From positions 4,601,962-4,665,961 of the forward strand of contig BROE01000011.1 in NCBI GenBank assembly GCA_036571765.1: 64,000 nt of DNA, written 5' to 3'. Both the position numbers and the translations under genes were made by a program. Below, piece after piece: positions 11,301-23,729 of this stretch (positions within the stretch are counted from its first letter, which is position 1; every line of letters begins with the position of its first letter). The notes under the pieces are model-generated. The model saw only the letters and a program-made list of their open reading frames with translations. It had not been told where the DNA came from and ran no database searches. The stretch comes from Plecoglossus altivelis (lineage: Eukaryota; Chordata; Actinopteri; Osmeriformes; Plecoglossidae).

Positions 11301-13865
11301 GATAGACATCATAGTTGTTTAGATTAGATTCACTTCTAAATGAAAGGGTCCATCCTATTAAGGGGTCCAGATAAAAGAATCAAATCTCATCCGACAAGAG
11401 GAACGAAGAAAAGACAGCAGAGACAAATACACATACTGTGGAACGAATTACTTTGACATACCTTAGACGAGTTAGATCATCAGTATTTCAATGAGTTAAG
11501 TTTGAAGGTGTTTAATTATGCTGCACATCTTTGACACCTCATCTATAAACTGAACATAGGAAAACCCATATATCTGTTTGGAGGTGTCTCCTCCCTCCCT
11601 CCATCCCTCCTTCTCACACTTCCTCCCTCCCTCCCATATCTGAATGCGTACCCTCCCACCCTACTCCCTCCCTCCCTTCCTCCCTCCCTGACATATCTGA
11701 AGATGTACCCTCCCTCCCACCCTCCTCCTTCTCCATCCCTCCCTCCTTCCCACCCTCCTCCTCCCTCCATCCCTCCCTCCCTCCCTCCTCCTCCCTCCAT
11801 CCCTCCCTCACATGTCTAAAGGCGTCTCCGTCTCCTTTGCCAGCCTGCTGGGCAATGAGGGCGATCTTGCGGGCCTTCTCTGTCCGCTGCCGCACCTTCA
11901 ACAGGCAGGACAGGAGGCACACGAGGAGCAGGAAGGCCAGCAGCCCCAGCAGGGACAGGATGGCCACGTAGAGGGTGGGGAGCTTGTAGGCTAGAGCCCA
12001 AGGATGGGGCACGGAGGGGGAGGGAGTCGGTGATGAGTATGGGGAGGGTGAGACATAGGTTGAAGGAAGGGGGAGGGGAAGGAAACAGAGAGGGAGAGAA
12101 AGATAGGTCATGTTAGGGAGGGTTGGGAACAAAGAAATTCAACAGCAGTGTCAGCAAAGAAGAGAGCAGGACAAAGACGAGAGAGGCTGATACACAGAAT
12201 TATCTCAATGTTCAATTTCAAGTCCATTCTTTCCTGACCACACCCCCTTTTCTTACCCTCCACTGTCAGATGGATTGTAGCTACAGAGAAACCTGTCAGG
12301 TCTGTGACGGTGAAATAGCCCCCGTCTCTAACCCGGACCCTCTCCAGGATGATCAGGGAGCCCTCCACCGTGAGCCTGCCATCCAAGTCTGGGTCCACTG
12401 GGTCCACTACCAGCCCCTGGTCCACAATGGTCCGCTCCACGTGGTCCGACTCTGGTGTGTACTTAAGAGTGACCTTTGTGTGGTCCAGGTACAGGTTCAT
12501 CTTAAAGGTGGCACCGTATAATAGGTGCACGAAGGTCTGGTGCTCTGTTGGATAAAGAGAGGGGGGACAGGGAAGGAACATGGTGGTGTTTGGGAGCCGG
12601 AACACAAACACACAGACAAGACAGGGAAAAAAATACTTTCCATGCCTGAGTTCAGGTCTCTTCTTCCCCTTGCATAATTGGCCCACCTAACCCTAACCTA
12701 TTACAGCATCACCTTTAACCTCTCACCTCTGACATTGAGGCATGTCCTCTTCCGGACCTTGCCATCCTTGTCCAGAATAGTGAAGCTTCCCTCATCACTA
12801 CCACGGACATGGTTGAGGGTCACCTTCTTGTCTGTCACACTGAGCCGGCCCTTGTAGTTCTCTGCAGGGGTCACACTCTGGTTCAGCAGGACCATGACCG
12901 GGGGCTCACTGGTCAGGTTGGCCTGGGTCTGGCTGGGCCTGAACTCCAGGGTGATTGGGCTAGCAATGCCGTTGATGGGGACCGAGTAGAGCTCTCCGTA
13001 TTTCACCACCTGCTCCAAGGAGCAGTCTGAGGGGCCAAACAAACAGGGGCATCACTGAGGGGGCTCACTGAGTCATGATGGTTTGTAACCCTGTTCTTGG
13101 GTAGAACTCAAGTGGAAGTCTATGAGGTGGGTGGTGAGAGATGAAACATGGATCAACATCAGCTGGCATACTTTCTTTTAAAGGAACGCAGATTGATGCC
13201 AGATGAACTACCACAATCGCTGCAGCAGTTTAAACCTGAATGTGCAAGCCAAGGCAGTGCAGGAAACTTGGTTACTGACTGACTTTCTCTCTCTATCTAC
13301 ACCCCACAGATGCGAAAAAAGCCTTCTCACAACATCTCTCTGATGGCTTGAAGAAGCAGAGGAGGTCTTGGCAAGCGAAGCTCCGTACCTCTGACGATGA
13401 GGACGATGTGTCTGACATCAGCGGGGTTCTGGATGGTTTTTACGACGTAGGTTCCCTCGTCCTCCTCGCCCACGTCTTCCAGTATGAGGTGGTTCAGAGC
13501 GTTGAGCTGGGCGCGCGAGCTCACCACACGCCCCTCGCGCATCAGAAACACCACCGAGTCTGGGTTGCTGCTGGGCTTGAAGAGAACATCAGCGCCCTCT
13601 AGCTGCGGGACCACAATATGGACGTCCTCGCCGAAGAAAGCGGTTTTCTCCTCATTGACTGAGGGAAGAGGATAGTATTTAAAGACAAAGAGAGAGGGCA
13701 GATAGATCGATGGTGTGAAGGATGTTGGTTGAGGTTAAGGATATTAAATTGAGAAGAATAAACAACCAGAGACAAACACACTGGATGTTGGGATAGTCAC
13801 TCTTAAACTTCAGTGACTTACAGCTACTCCATTTTTGATTTTACCTTTTATAGGCACTGTCAGGA
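8315..13865 (-). CDS. Unrecognised type I membrane protein with three Ig-like domains (5' end missing)
   Basis: Seven exons join in phase on the minus strand: 13865-13845 (21 nt), 13658-13389, 13026-12727, 12544-12257, 11990-11812, 9177-9085 and 8734-8315. Three exons of 270, 300 and 288 nt, all phase 1-1, each encode one Ig-like domain of about 90-100 residues ending in the usual D-x-G-x-Y/F pattern (DEGTYVV, DEGSFTI, DGGYFTV). The first and third domains have no cysteine at all; the second has two, near its ends (DCSLEQ and RTCLNV), plus N-glycosylation sequons NLT and NQS. The fifth exon gives a strong membrane span (LYVAILSLLGLLAFLLLVCL) and a basic KVRQRTEKARK stop-transfer. The tail of about 200 residues contains YNKF and YHTL, both fitting YxxPhi sorting motifs. 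The signal-peptide exon should lie at 13.9-18.5 kb but I could not find it. I do not recognise the family; the function may be adhesion or immune receptor, which is inference. Confidence 0.8.
8750..8860. repeat. GA/GACA microsatellite
   Basis: An AGAGAGACAGAGAG-type tract lies in the last intron of the Ig-receptor gene, starting about 15 bp before the final exon. It supplies the CT-rich stretch just upstream of the CCTCTCAG acceptor on the coding strand, so its length may influence splicing. Confidence 0.85.
10696..10737 (+). repeat. G-run block with G-quadruplex potential
   Basis: Five runs of five or more G are separated only by A or CA over 42 bases. This far exceeds the usual four-runs-of-three G-quadruplex rule. 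The G-rich strand is antisense to the Ig-receptor transcript. Confidence 0.7.
11585..11811. repeat. CCCTCC/GGAGGG low-complexity tract
   Basis: About 225 bases of CCTCC, CCCTCCAT and CCCACCCT units directly abut the donor site of the membrane-span exon (donor at 11811). Two longer sub-repeats contain a CATATCTGAA segment about 55 bases apart. The open frames of glycine, arginine and glutamate across it are repeat artefacts. Confidence 0.8.
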
Positions 13866-16800
13866 CTGTGAAATAGAAAGGAAAGAAGGAGCGAAAGACA
13901 AAGAGAGAGAGATAGGTTCATTTAGCATTTTCTCTGTGTTCTGCTGATGTAACAAAGATCTTTAAGGAAGTCTTGGATCCTTTGTTTAGGAAAAAAAGCA
14001 ACATGACAAAAATCTCAGTGTTTGAAATGCAAATAACTCACATAGTGCTAAAAATAAGAACATAAGGCTATAATAAAAATAAAAACTTCAAGTACCAATC
14101 AACAAAAAGAAAGCATCATGATCAGAAAGAATAAAAACTATTCAAATGTTGTTTACTAAGCTTTCAATAGAAATATGTACTAATTAAATTTGGTGTGATA
14201 AATACGGCCAAGTGCTATTTCTGCTACTAGTAATAAAACAATCCAAAGGTGAAACGGAAACATCAGCACCATGCTTAAGTGCAGAACGGGGGTCAAACAA
14301 CTGATCAGACTAGTGTTGTTTCCATATTAGACAAGAATCTTAGAGAAAAAACAGACAAATCACACAAAAAGATATTAGTTTTAACAGACGCACAATCTCA
14401 TATTACTCGATATCATTGTCCAAATGTGCGCAAATGACTGCAGACGATTTCAAAAACGGAACAAAGGCAATCCAAGTGGATGGCTTTTAAAAGGTCAACG
14501 GCAGAGTGAGAGCTGTTCTGATGTCCCTGTTCGATGTTGACGGAGGAGGGGCTGCGTTTCATTTCCCTAAAGTGTTGGAGTCAGCTCTTCACTGTCGTTA
14601 GTCTGAAGAGATGCCAACTATCCCAAACGCTCGATTCAAGGCCACTACCTTATTCAGCTCTACAGCGTTTAGACAGGTATGATCCAAAGTACCAACAGTT
14701 AATCTTGATTTCATCGAACATAACATCCTCTCTGCACCGTGTCCCAAAAAAGGCCTTTAGAGTGGCAGGTTGGAATAGCCTCCGTGGGGATCAGTCCCTC
14801 TGCTCAAATCTCTTCCTGTCCAGGAGTGATAGATACCCAGGATAGGTTAGGGGCGGGTCCAGACAGACTGGACAAGCACCAGGGAATCCTGTCCAGAGTG
14901 ACAGGATGTGAGGCTGGGCACACAGCCAGACGCTTAAACCAACCTTGCACTAGAAACAGGTCAAGACAAGCCAAACTAGGTTACGCTGCCACATATTAGT
15001 CACACAATCTTTTGGAGCCATAACTTCCAGGTGTGTGTGACGGGATGCGTGATAGAACAATCCACTTGGAGAAGGACTCTCCCAAAGAGACGCTCTGAAA
15101 CACCACAAATAGTCGTTGAGGAGCTAAACGTCTTCATGGACCCAACAAAGAGAATAGGTTTTATAAACATGAAGATTTGAGATAAGGAACGAACTGACAC
15201 TGACAGCTATTAAGCGTTTCAAGCTCTCTTTTTTCAGTCAGGACAAGCAGATTCTAATCAATGTGAAACTGGAGATTCCCAAGTCAATGACCACATAGCT
15301 CTAGAAGAGCACTTAGACGTTTGCCTCCTTGTAATTCCAGGCTTGTAAATGGAGTTTGAACAGTTAGCTATTTAACCCAATTCCATTACATTACTTGTAG
15401 TGGAGATCGGGGATGAATTGAGGCAAAAAATGGTTCTTCGACTAGGAGCATGCTTAAGGCTAAATGTTGTGAAATGAAAGTGGCCCACACACTAGGCTAC
15501 GATGTTTTATGCCGATCAAACATGTTTGTCTTGTGAAGAAAAACATGTTTTGTAAATGAACAGCTACATGGATTAGTGGTTTACTCCCCCCTAAAATGTG
15601 ATGGCATTCATTAAAGAGGCGTCTGGTGCGGTAGAAGTAGGATAACAGCTCGCAAGAAAGCCCCGCGAGATACCGAGGTCATGCAATTAGGAGCGGGTCA
15701 AAACTAACCAGACAGGCATTATAGAGATTCTAACATTCCGTGCTTAGCCAGGCGATTCGAAAACCTAATTGTCACTTGCTCAGTTTTTTTTAATTATCTG
15801 ATCATCATCGTCACGTTTTTTTTTGGGTTAAACAACGTGTTTCTCCCCCTTAGTGGTGGCGCAAATAGGGTGTGTCACGATTGCTGCATGCTGTCCGTCC
15901 AGTAAAATACTGAAGAGGAAACAAAGGTGCGGGAATGAGTCGGACGTCCCAGTGAGCGGACTGATCTTCTCTGTAACTGCAACACTACAAAAAATCCACC
16001 GTGTGGATTTTGTCTAATTCAAGTAACCATGGACTGACCCGCAAGCACACACACGCGCGCGCGCGCTCCCCTGTCGCCTAAACAAGTCCCCTTCCATAGT
16101 CTTTGTCATATATTGTCTTTAGTGTTGTGGCAAGATAACATGAACTGTGTTTGATTTTACCATCTGCTATCCCGCCCATCATTTGTGTATAAGCCATGTG
16201 TCCGATAGGTGATAAGATTTAGTTTACTGGTTCGTGCCGAATGACTGATAAACCTTGCAGCTTGCTATAGGATAGAGAAATCAAATGACGACTGAAGCAG
16301 AAGCACATACTGATGATCGGCTACCTTCTTTTAAGAAAAGGACAGGATCAAGCAACGGCCAGCCATTGGGCCTAGAACATTCCCATATAAAAGCGGTTTG
16401 CAGTTTTTTTTTTCAAACTGCAGTGCAGAGACCCACGGTAGAAACAGAAGAGAACCGAAACCCTTTGTAATTCTGTTGGCGACGATAAAGCAGAGGATGC
16501 AGTGAAGCCATTCAGCGTTTTCATGTCTAGTAACAACTTTAAAGAAATACTTACAGCCAACAGCCTACGATTCCTGACCAGTATGTCTACAGATGGCTTT
16601 AAATCATTTAACTGGGTCTAAAGCAACTTTACTGATTTGAAATACAATGTTTCCTGTTATGCGCATATGTTGTTGATTACAAATTGCACGACCCATATCA
16701 ACCATCTTATTTGCTGGGACACATTCAAACAAATATATAACGTAAAGGACAAAACGTTAAAGAACTACAATATTTCACCCATAATCGTCCTTATTATAAA

Positions 16801-18773
16801 AATCTGTCAAAGCAGTTCTATCATTATGATGTGGTTGTCATTATCCTACCTTTAAACGCAGTGATATCCTTTACCAGCAAAGGATGCGGGCGGGGCACAG
16901 GAACCTACAAATTTCTGCAGGCTACTATCTAGTGTTTTTTCTTTATAATAGCTTGCCCTCTCTCCCTCGCCCCAATCACGCAGAAGAGACTTCAATTGTG
17001 TTACAAATCGGGATTATCTGGAGACCTTCGGTAGCTGTCGGGTTGAGGACCACTGAACATCGGTAGTTCTCGGAAAATGCCGTTGGGATCAGGAGATTTT
17101 CAGGTCTAAGCTACCGCCTCCGTCAAGACCGCCAGTAGTATTATTTCCACCCAAATAAGTCGACTGGTTTGATATTTGGCCTATACGTGATTGGGTTTAT
17201 TGGGCGTGCAGCTCTTGACGAAAACAGAATCGGACGTAGGCTACAGCATTTCCCGTTTTTTTACACCGCCGTGAACATACTGCGTTAAATACAGATTACG
17301 CCTAGATATGATTGTGGATGTGCTGTTGTTGAGGACTCCAACATGTTTCTTTAATGACCTGTTTCGTTATGACTGAAAATAGTTCCCACATTCAATTTCG
17401 CTTTGTAGGTAGGCTACAGTGATTTTCGACATCGAATGAACCATTCATGAGACACATTTCTAAACGCATTTTAATCACTTTCAAGAGGCACCTTACTTAA
17501 GACTTTCACAGTGATCATAAATGACAAAACTCAAATGTATAGAACACGCACTCACATACACAAGGTTTGAACTTAGCCTTTCATAGTGCAATAAAAGACG
17601 TGACCTATGAACTGTTCTACTGCCAACAACCTGGCGTGGATGCAACAGATGCACCTAATGGACTCTAGCCTTGAACAAATGAATACTAGTGGTTCAACAA
17701 TGTAAACAACAATTTGCAGAGATTCATTCAGCTTTAAAACATCTTCTGCAATTCAATTGTATGAAACAGTTTTCTAGGAGACCTCTCCTGTACTCCCCTT
17801 AATGACCGAGTCGACTGTGGGAATGTTTGCATGTACTACTGTAATACCACCCATTTTCCAGGATTCACCACGCTGAAGGACCTGTTGACCGCTCTACAAA
17901 TATTGTTGGCACCATCAAACTAAACCCAAATCTGAATTTGATCATTCCATCTGAGGATCGCCGCCTTCAAAACGATGTTTGGCGTCCGAGTGAGGCTGTC
18001 CCCAGTCTCGCGTAGAGAACCATCAACTCTCCACACTCCTGTTGGAAACCAACCCTTTATTCAGTCCATTTCCCCATGTCAAGATTGGCAAGTGAGATAC
18101 GAATTATTGAGAAACTGTAAGGTGACCTCGATTTTACTTGTCTAACGTGTACGCACTTGTATGAGGGCTAGACTACCAGTCCATTGTGCCAGAGAAGTTC
18201 AAATCAAGCACACCTCAAGTCAGGGAGTCACAAGTTGAGGAATAGTTCTAGAATGTAGTGTTATTTTGTAAGTTGCACACCAAGTTATACGGGACATGAG
18301 TCAAAAAAAACAAACGATTAACATTAGATAATATGAGTTATGCTGGCTTCCATCATCGGGGTTTTGAAGCTTTTTTTAAAAGACCCGCAACCCCCCCCCT
18401 CTTTACATTTCATCCAATCATTGTGGCATTGAGACAGAACAATACATGACACATCACAGTCAGTAAGATGAATACTGTGGCAAGATTTATTTGGTCATGT
18501 AAAGTTGATCCCCTCTCCTGTCCTGTACATTCATCCTCCCACCCCTTCATCACATGCACATTCTACCAATCTGCTCTTCCATAAACCAATCCAGCCATTT
18601 TAAAAAGGATTCAAACCTTCATATCAGGGAATGCATTTGGGCCTCGCCTTAACTCATTTTTTTCTACATTCTTATGATTTTTTGGTCATTTTGTCCGTTT
18701 TGCCATTTTTGTGTCTTGTTTTGTTATTTTCTGTCCTTTTCTTCACCCTCTTCTCCTGCTTGCGTTTCAGTCT
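13866..18773. other. Region upstream of the Ig-receptor gene and downstream of tubb
   Basis: These 4.9 kb should contain the first exon and promoter of the Ig-receptor gene (minus strand) and the tubb 3' untranslated region at the right end. I looked for a minus-strand ATG followed by a hydrophobic signal sequence and a phase-1 donor and found no convincing one. A minus-strand AATAAA at 18486-18491 is a good tubb polyadenylation signal, giving a short 3' UTR of about 290 nt. The remainder is AT-rich unique sequence. Confidence 0.5.
18486..18491 (-). terminator. Polyadenylation signal, tubb
   Basis: AATAAA on the minus strand lies 283 bases beyond the tubb stop codon. It is the first canonical hexamer I found on the correct strand. 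Confidence 0.5.
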
Positions 18774-21700
18774 CTAAGCATCCTCAACCTCTTCCTCCTC
18801 AAACTCGCCTTCCTCCTCCGCGGTGGCATCCTGGTACTGCTGGTACTCGGACACCAGGTCGTTCATGTTGCTCTCGGCCTCGGTGAACTCCATCTCATCC
18901 ATGCCCTCGCCGGTGTACCAGTGGAGGAAGGCCTTGCGGCGGAACATGGCGGTGAACTGCTCGGAGATGCGCTTGAACAGCTCCTGGATGGCTGTGCTGT
19001 TGCCGATGAAGGTGACGGCCATCTTGAGGCCACGGGGTGGGATGTCGCACACGGCGGTCTTCACGTTGTTGGGGATCCATTCCACGAAGTAGCTGCTGTT
19101 CTTGTTCTGGACGTTCAGCATCTGCTCGTCCACCTCCTTCATGGACATGCGTCCTCTGAAGATGGCCGCCACAGTGAGGTAGCGCCCATGGCGGGGGTCA
19201 CAGGCCGCCATCATGTTCTTGGCGTCGAACACTTGTTGTGTGAGCTCAGGCACGGTGAGGGCGCGATACTGCTGGCTCCCCCTGGCGGTGAGGGGGGCGA
19301 AGCCAGGCATGAAGAAGTGAAGGCGGGGGAAGGGCACCATGTTGACAGCCAGCTTGCGGAGGTCAGCGTTGAGCTGGCCAGGGAAACGCAGGCAGGTGGT
19401 GACACCGCTCATGGTGGCAGAGACGAGGTGGTTGAGGTCGCCGTAGGTGGGCGTGCTAAGTTTGAGTGTGCGGAAGCAGATGTCATAGAGAGCCTCATTG
19501 TCAATACAGAAGGTCTCGTCTGTGTTCTCTACCAGCTGGTGGACAGACAGGGTGGCGTTATAGGGCTCCACCACTGTGTCAGACACCTGAGGGAGGCAGG
19601 GAAAACGAGACATGCATCACATATCAAGTATGCATCGCACTAGTGGAATAAAGAAGGATCTGAATGTAGTCAAGAGTATGGTTTGCCTCATTCTCTGGGT
19701 TGCGCAACAGGGAAGTGAACCAATAAGTGATTGTTTGAGCTTACCTTGGGGGAGGGCACCACGCTGAAGGTGTTCATGATGCGGTCGGGGTACTCCTCAC
19801 GGATCTTGCTGATGAGCAGGGTGCCCATCCCAGAGCCCGTACCTCCGCCCAGGGAGTGGGTGAGCTGGAAGCCCTGGAGGCAGTCGCAGCCCTCAGCCTC
19901 CTTCCTCACCACATCCAGGACTGAGTCCACCAGCTCAGCCCCTTCTGTGTAGTGGCCCTTGGCCCAGTTGTTACCTGCTCCACTCTGGCCTATGGAAAAG
20001 GAGAACATGTCAGTTGTAACTTGTACATGCCAGGCCTTCATGTCCCCCATTTTAGACTTTTGCGCACTTGATACCATGTCTTACCGAAGACAAAGTTGTC
20101 AGGTCTGAAGATCTGTCCGAAGGGTCCGGAGCGGACGGAGTCCATGGTGCCGGGCTCCAGATCCACCAGGATGGCTCTAGGGACGTACTTTCCACCTACA
20201 GAAACACATACAGCTCAGTACTGCAGGTCGATACCACGAGGCTGATCCAAGCCCGCCAGTCAACTGATCCTGGTCATCCTAGGAGTGCAAAGGTACCTGA
20301 AGCCTCATTGTAGTAGACACTAATCCTGTCCAGCTGCAGGTCGCTGTCTCCATGATAACTTCCTGTGGGATCGATGCCATGCTCATCACTGATCACCTCC
20401 CAAAACTGCAACACAAGAAAAAATTCAAATCAGAAAAACCCAGCAGGTAAAAAGGACAGAAACAACTTGTGCCAGTGCATGTTGGTAGAAGGTTTTATTT
20501 TTTTATTGGCTCAGTAATGCTGCAATCACACAATTGGCCCTCAGTCTATATGGTGTCACAAGACCCCGAGCAGCATGATTTAAATCACATCTAAAAGAGG
20601 TTGACCCCCCCCGCAACTCCTCAAGAATGAGTGAACATAGCATAATCACTGCCCTTGTGTTACGGCATAAGCACCACTATGCACACACTGATCATGGGTC
20701 ACTTGCACTTAACCCACGCAAATTGCTCTTTGCTCTGCAGAAAGATGTCCTACTATGACACCTCTATGGAATAAACATATCCAGTCACCATAGCTTACTG
20801 TGCACCAGGCCTCAATGATGGGGTGAGACATCTGGGCCAAACTGTGTTAAGGGCCTGGCACAGACACTCCCACTAACTCAATAACCCACCCCAATTTGAG
20901 GGGTGGGCGGAGTGACTTTTTTATACCCCCGTAGCCACAGTCAGGCACCACACAATGGATATCCAACAATTTAAAGTCTTATTAACAGGATGGGGTCTGC
21001 AGATGGCCAGCCCAAGCATGCCTGTCTATCTTCAAATGGAATGTTACAATAAAGAACCATGTCCCAAATAGTATCCTACATACATTCAGAAAGTCCTTCT
21101 ATAAAGAATTATGCATCAGTTAGTAATGTTAATTTTAAAAAAAATTATTATTATTAGAAATACGGCCTTTAATGGGTAGGAAATGTAAGCCTTTTTGAAA
21201 ATAAGTAAATGGACATTGCCATTTATAATTAAATGCATTTAAAGATGACCTCATCCGTCTCACAAACGCGCCCCCCCCCCCCCCCCCCGCCCTTTTCTCA
21301 TCCCTGCCGCCACCTCCGCAGTGACTTGCATTTCCATCTCATGCCTCACCAAAAGGTAACCTATACTTCCATAGTGTATACTTGGTAAATTATATCGCTA
21401 CCAATATGCTGGTCGATCATAAAGGCCAATTAACAAAATTTGCTGTAATATTTTATTGTTCCGTCTAGTCCTTCATACATTTGTGGGTCTGCGCCACCCC
21501 CCTCCTCCCGGTTCCACCCCAAAATACTTGATCTAGCTGGCTGCAACTAGTAACAAATGCAGAGCTGCGTCATCACTCGCCTCTAAAGCCGCATGGCTCT
21601 GATGTCTTGAGATCATTTAGCTTGGTCACGCAGTTGAGAGTTAAAGTGGACACATTTCGGCACAACACAACGCCACCAACCCCCACAAAATACTGACCGA

Positions 21701-22282
21701 GATTCCATCAGACAGCGCCGAGACAAAAAGGCCGCGCCAAACACGGGCGTAGTCTACAACGGATTTATTGTGCGCAGTTGGCCATGTCATGCGCAACAGG
21801 ACATACGGAGGTAATATAGGCCACAAACTCGGCTATTTGATTTGAAGATTAATGCGTACATCACGATGACAGTTAAGAGTTTTACGTCGACTTGTCCATT
21901 TTTATAGTTTATGTTTCCATTTCAACTATATAATTTTGCAAAGACAATGGCGCGAACAATGAGCATGGTAAAATGTCGCTCACACGCCCCTACCATTTGG
22001 GTCTCAATGAGATCATTCTCATGCGGTTCTTATAGGTCTCTATTCAAATTCTCGATTGCCATGTTGAAATTTAAGGTATTCTATATATCATTGTATTTAG
22101 TAATGTTATTGTCTATATAAAAAATCTGAGACCGCTTTTTTAAAATTATAGTCTGATCTCATAAGACCGCAGGCTATTTCTAGGCCTGGTGCATGACTTC
22201 TTTCATCCGCCTTCTAAATTCTTACCTTAGCGCCGATCTGGTTACCGCATTGTCCGGCCTGGAGGTGAACGATCTCCCTCAT
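18774..22282 (-). CDS. tubb: Beta-tubulin (MHC-linked tubb type)
   Basis: Subunit of the alpha/beta-tubulin dimer that builds microtubules; binds GTP at the exchangeable site. Exons are 22282-22226, 20405-20297, 20195-20085, 19989-19745 and 19586-18774, together 1335 nt for 444 residues, the usual length. The start MREIVHLQAGQCGNQIGAK carries the MREI tetrapeptide through which tubulin mRNAs are autoregulated. GGGTGSGMGT is the tubulin signature. The acidic tail ends EEEGEFEEEEVEDA. The first three exons have exactly the lengths and phases typical of vertebrate beta-tubulins (57, 109, 111 nt). The usual single large last exon is instead split by an extra phase-0 intron after Lys174 (SVVPSPK/VSDTVV). 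A neighbouring flot1 gene, as in the human MHC, supports the tubb (class I) assignment over other isotypes. Confidence 0.97.
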
Positions 22283-23729
22283 GATTATCAGTTATTACAA
22301 TAGAATGCAACTAGGAAGTACGGTGTTGTATATGCCAATGCAGCTGGTCTACAGTAGCAAATGAAGTGTGTGTGGATCTGCGGATGCGCTTTCGCAAGGC
22401 GGGACAAAGACTTTATAGTTCAAGGAGGAGGGGCAAATGTGGCAAGCGCTTGTTGATTGGCCATGGTCTTTAGAACCCCTGTAATGATTGGCTTAGCGAA
22501 AATGTTGCAACGGGTTTCTTTGCGATTGTGGCACGGACCGGAAGAAGAGAGGGAGTGCCGTATTTCCCGTCATTAGTGCCAGAGTGCGCATTTATAAGAT
22601 TTTTTTTAAATTCTTATTATAGCCACCACGAGGTGGCGCCCTAACCTTCCGAAGAAGGGGGTTGGTACTAGGTAGCAGGTTCCTTAATGCTGTTAGCTTA
22701 GTACTGTCATACGGGTAGCTGCTAACGGAACGACAGGCGAAGACCCTATTTCAAAGATTACCCATCCTATTGATGAGCCTTTCAACATTAGTTTTTTTTT
22801 GGAGAGAAAAAATCTAGTCACTAACCGGTGAGATACATCGTTCAATATTTAAACTACTGCTTTCGAATAAAATGCTGCATATGTTGCGACCTGGGTCCAC
22901 AATGTTTATTGATGGGTGGGCTATGAACGCGCTCAGGATGAGACAGTAGTCTAGCTAGCTAGTGCCTTGCTAGCCAGCTCATATAAAATAGCTCAAAATG
23001 CTGCGCAATATCTAGGCTGATTAGATTGGCCTCTCAAATTAAGTTTGCATGCTCGATTGAACGTTTGTATAGCTGTTGAGACTATAATATGTAAATGAAT
23101 GCGTTTACAACAGTAATATTAGTACTAAAATAATATAGATATAGCCTAGGTATTGCTATTCTTTAATGTCGGCATATTGTATCATGAGGGGGCATGTATA
23201 AGTGCTGATGTGGGCGTCTACCCGTGTCCCTGTCAGAGAGCTAGCCACCCTGTTGAAGCAGGACTAACGCGCAAGGACAAAAAGTGATTTTGGAGGAGTG
23301 CCAATTGAATTGCGCTCTATTGGTCTGCTTCAACTCCTGAAATGGCTCTCCAAATCCTATGTCATTTCCTATTGTAGCAACGTGTTGTGTCATTCGGTGA
23401 CGTTGAAGGATTAATTGTATTTCGTTTAATTGAATTTCATTTCCCACAGACAATCATTAAAGCTTGAGACGAAGTCTCCATATATACCTTACCGGCTACG
23501 AGGGTTACGATTGACTATTTAAATAGCTAGTTTTCAATTAACTGACGCTTAAATTAAAGTAAAAATACTGCATATAGAACGTGTAGAAACATAGAAAGTA
23601 CTGCAGATGATCAAGTATCAGAAGTGCATGTCAAGGCAAAGACTTAAGTAATTGGTGAGAAATCTTTCACTCTCTTTCACTGGTGATGGCAATATACGCT
23701 TCTTTTCCAGTTAACTATTAAAAGGAACC
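22283..23729. other. Divergent promoter region of tubb and flot1
   Basis: The two genes are head to head across 1.45 kb. The tubb promoter elements lie at its left end. The flot1 ATG is preceded by a splice acceptor (tcttttccag, ending at 23710), so a non-coding flot1 first exon must lie further left; an AACCG/GTGAGATAC donor near 22827 is a candidate. No other gene is seen. Confidence 0.55.
22412..22491 (-). promoter_or_regulatory. tubb core promoter: TATA box and two CCAAT boxes
   Basis: On the minus strand a TATAAA lies at 22417-22412, about 130 bases before the tubb ATG. Two CCAAT boxes follow upstream, at 22460-22456 and 22491-22487. Spacing and orientation fit a strong housekeeping-type promoter; no transcript data support it here. 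Confidence 0.6.

Larger units (their letters stand above)
9178..11811 (-). other. Long intron of the Ig-receptor gene
   Basis: This 2.6-kb intron separates the membrane-span exon from the first tail exon; both flanks are phase 0 so they join directly. It holds a CA-rich patch (about 10180-10350), a G-run block (10696-10737) and a CCCTCC tract at its left edge relative to transcription (about 11585-11811). I see no exon in it that fits the phase. Confidence 0.6.

Noticed and set aside
14534..15200. Open frames of 60-100 codons between the Ig-receptor gene and tubb
   Set aside because: They show no hydrophobic signal, no domain pattern and no splice-compatible ends, so I do not accept them as the missing first exon of the Ig-receptor gene.
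18711..19643. A 310-codon open frame on the plus strand
   Set aside because: It is the exact antisense of the beta-tubulin last exon. Its length comes from GC-rich tubulin codon use, it crosses the tubb intron, and it has no family resemblance.
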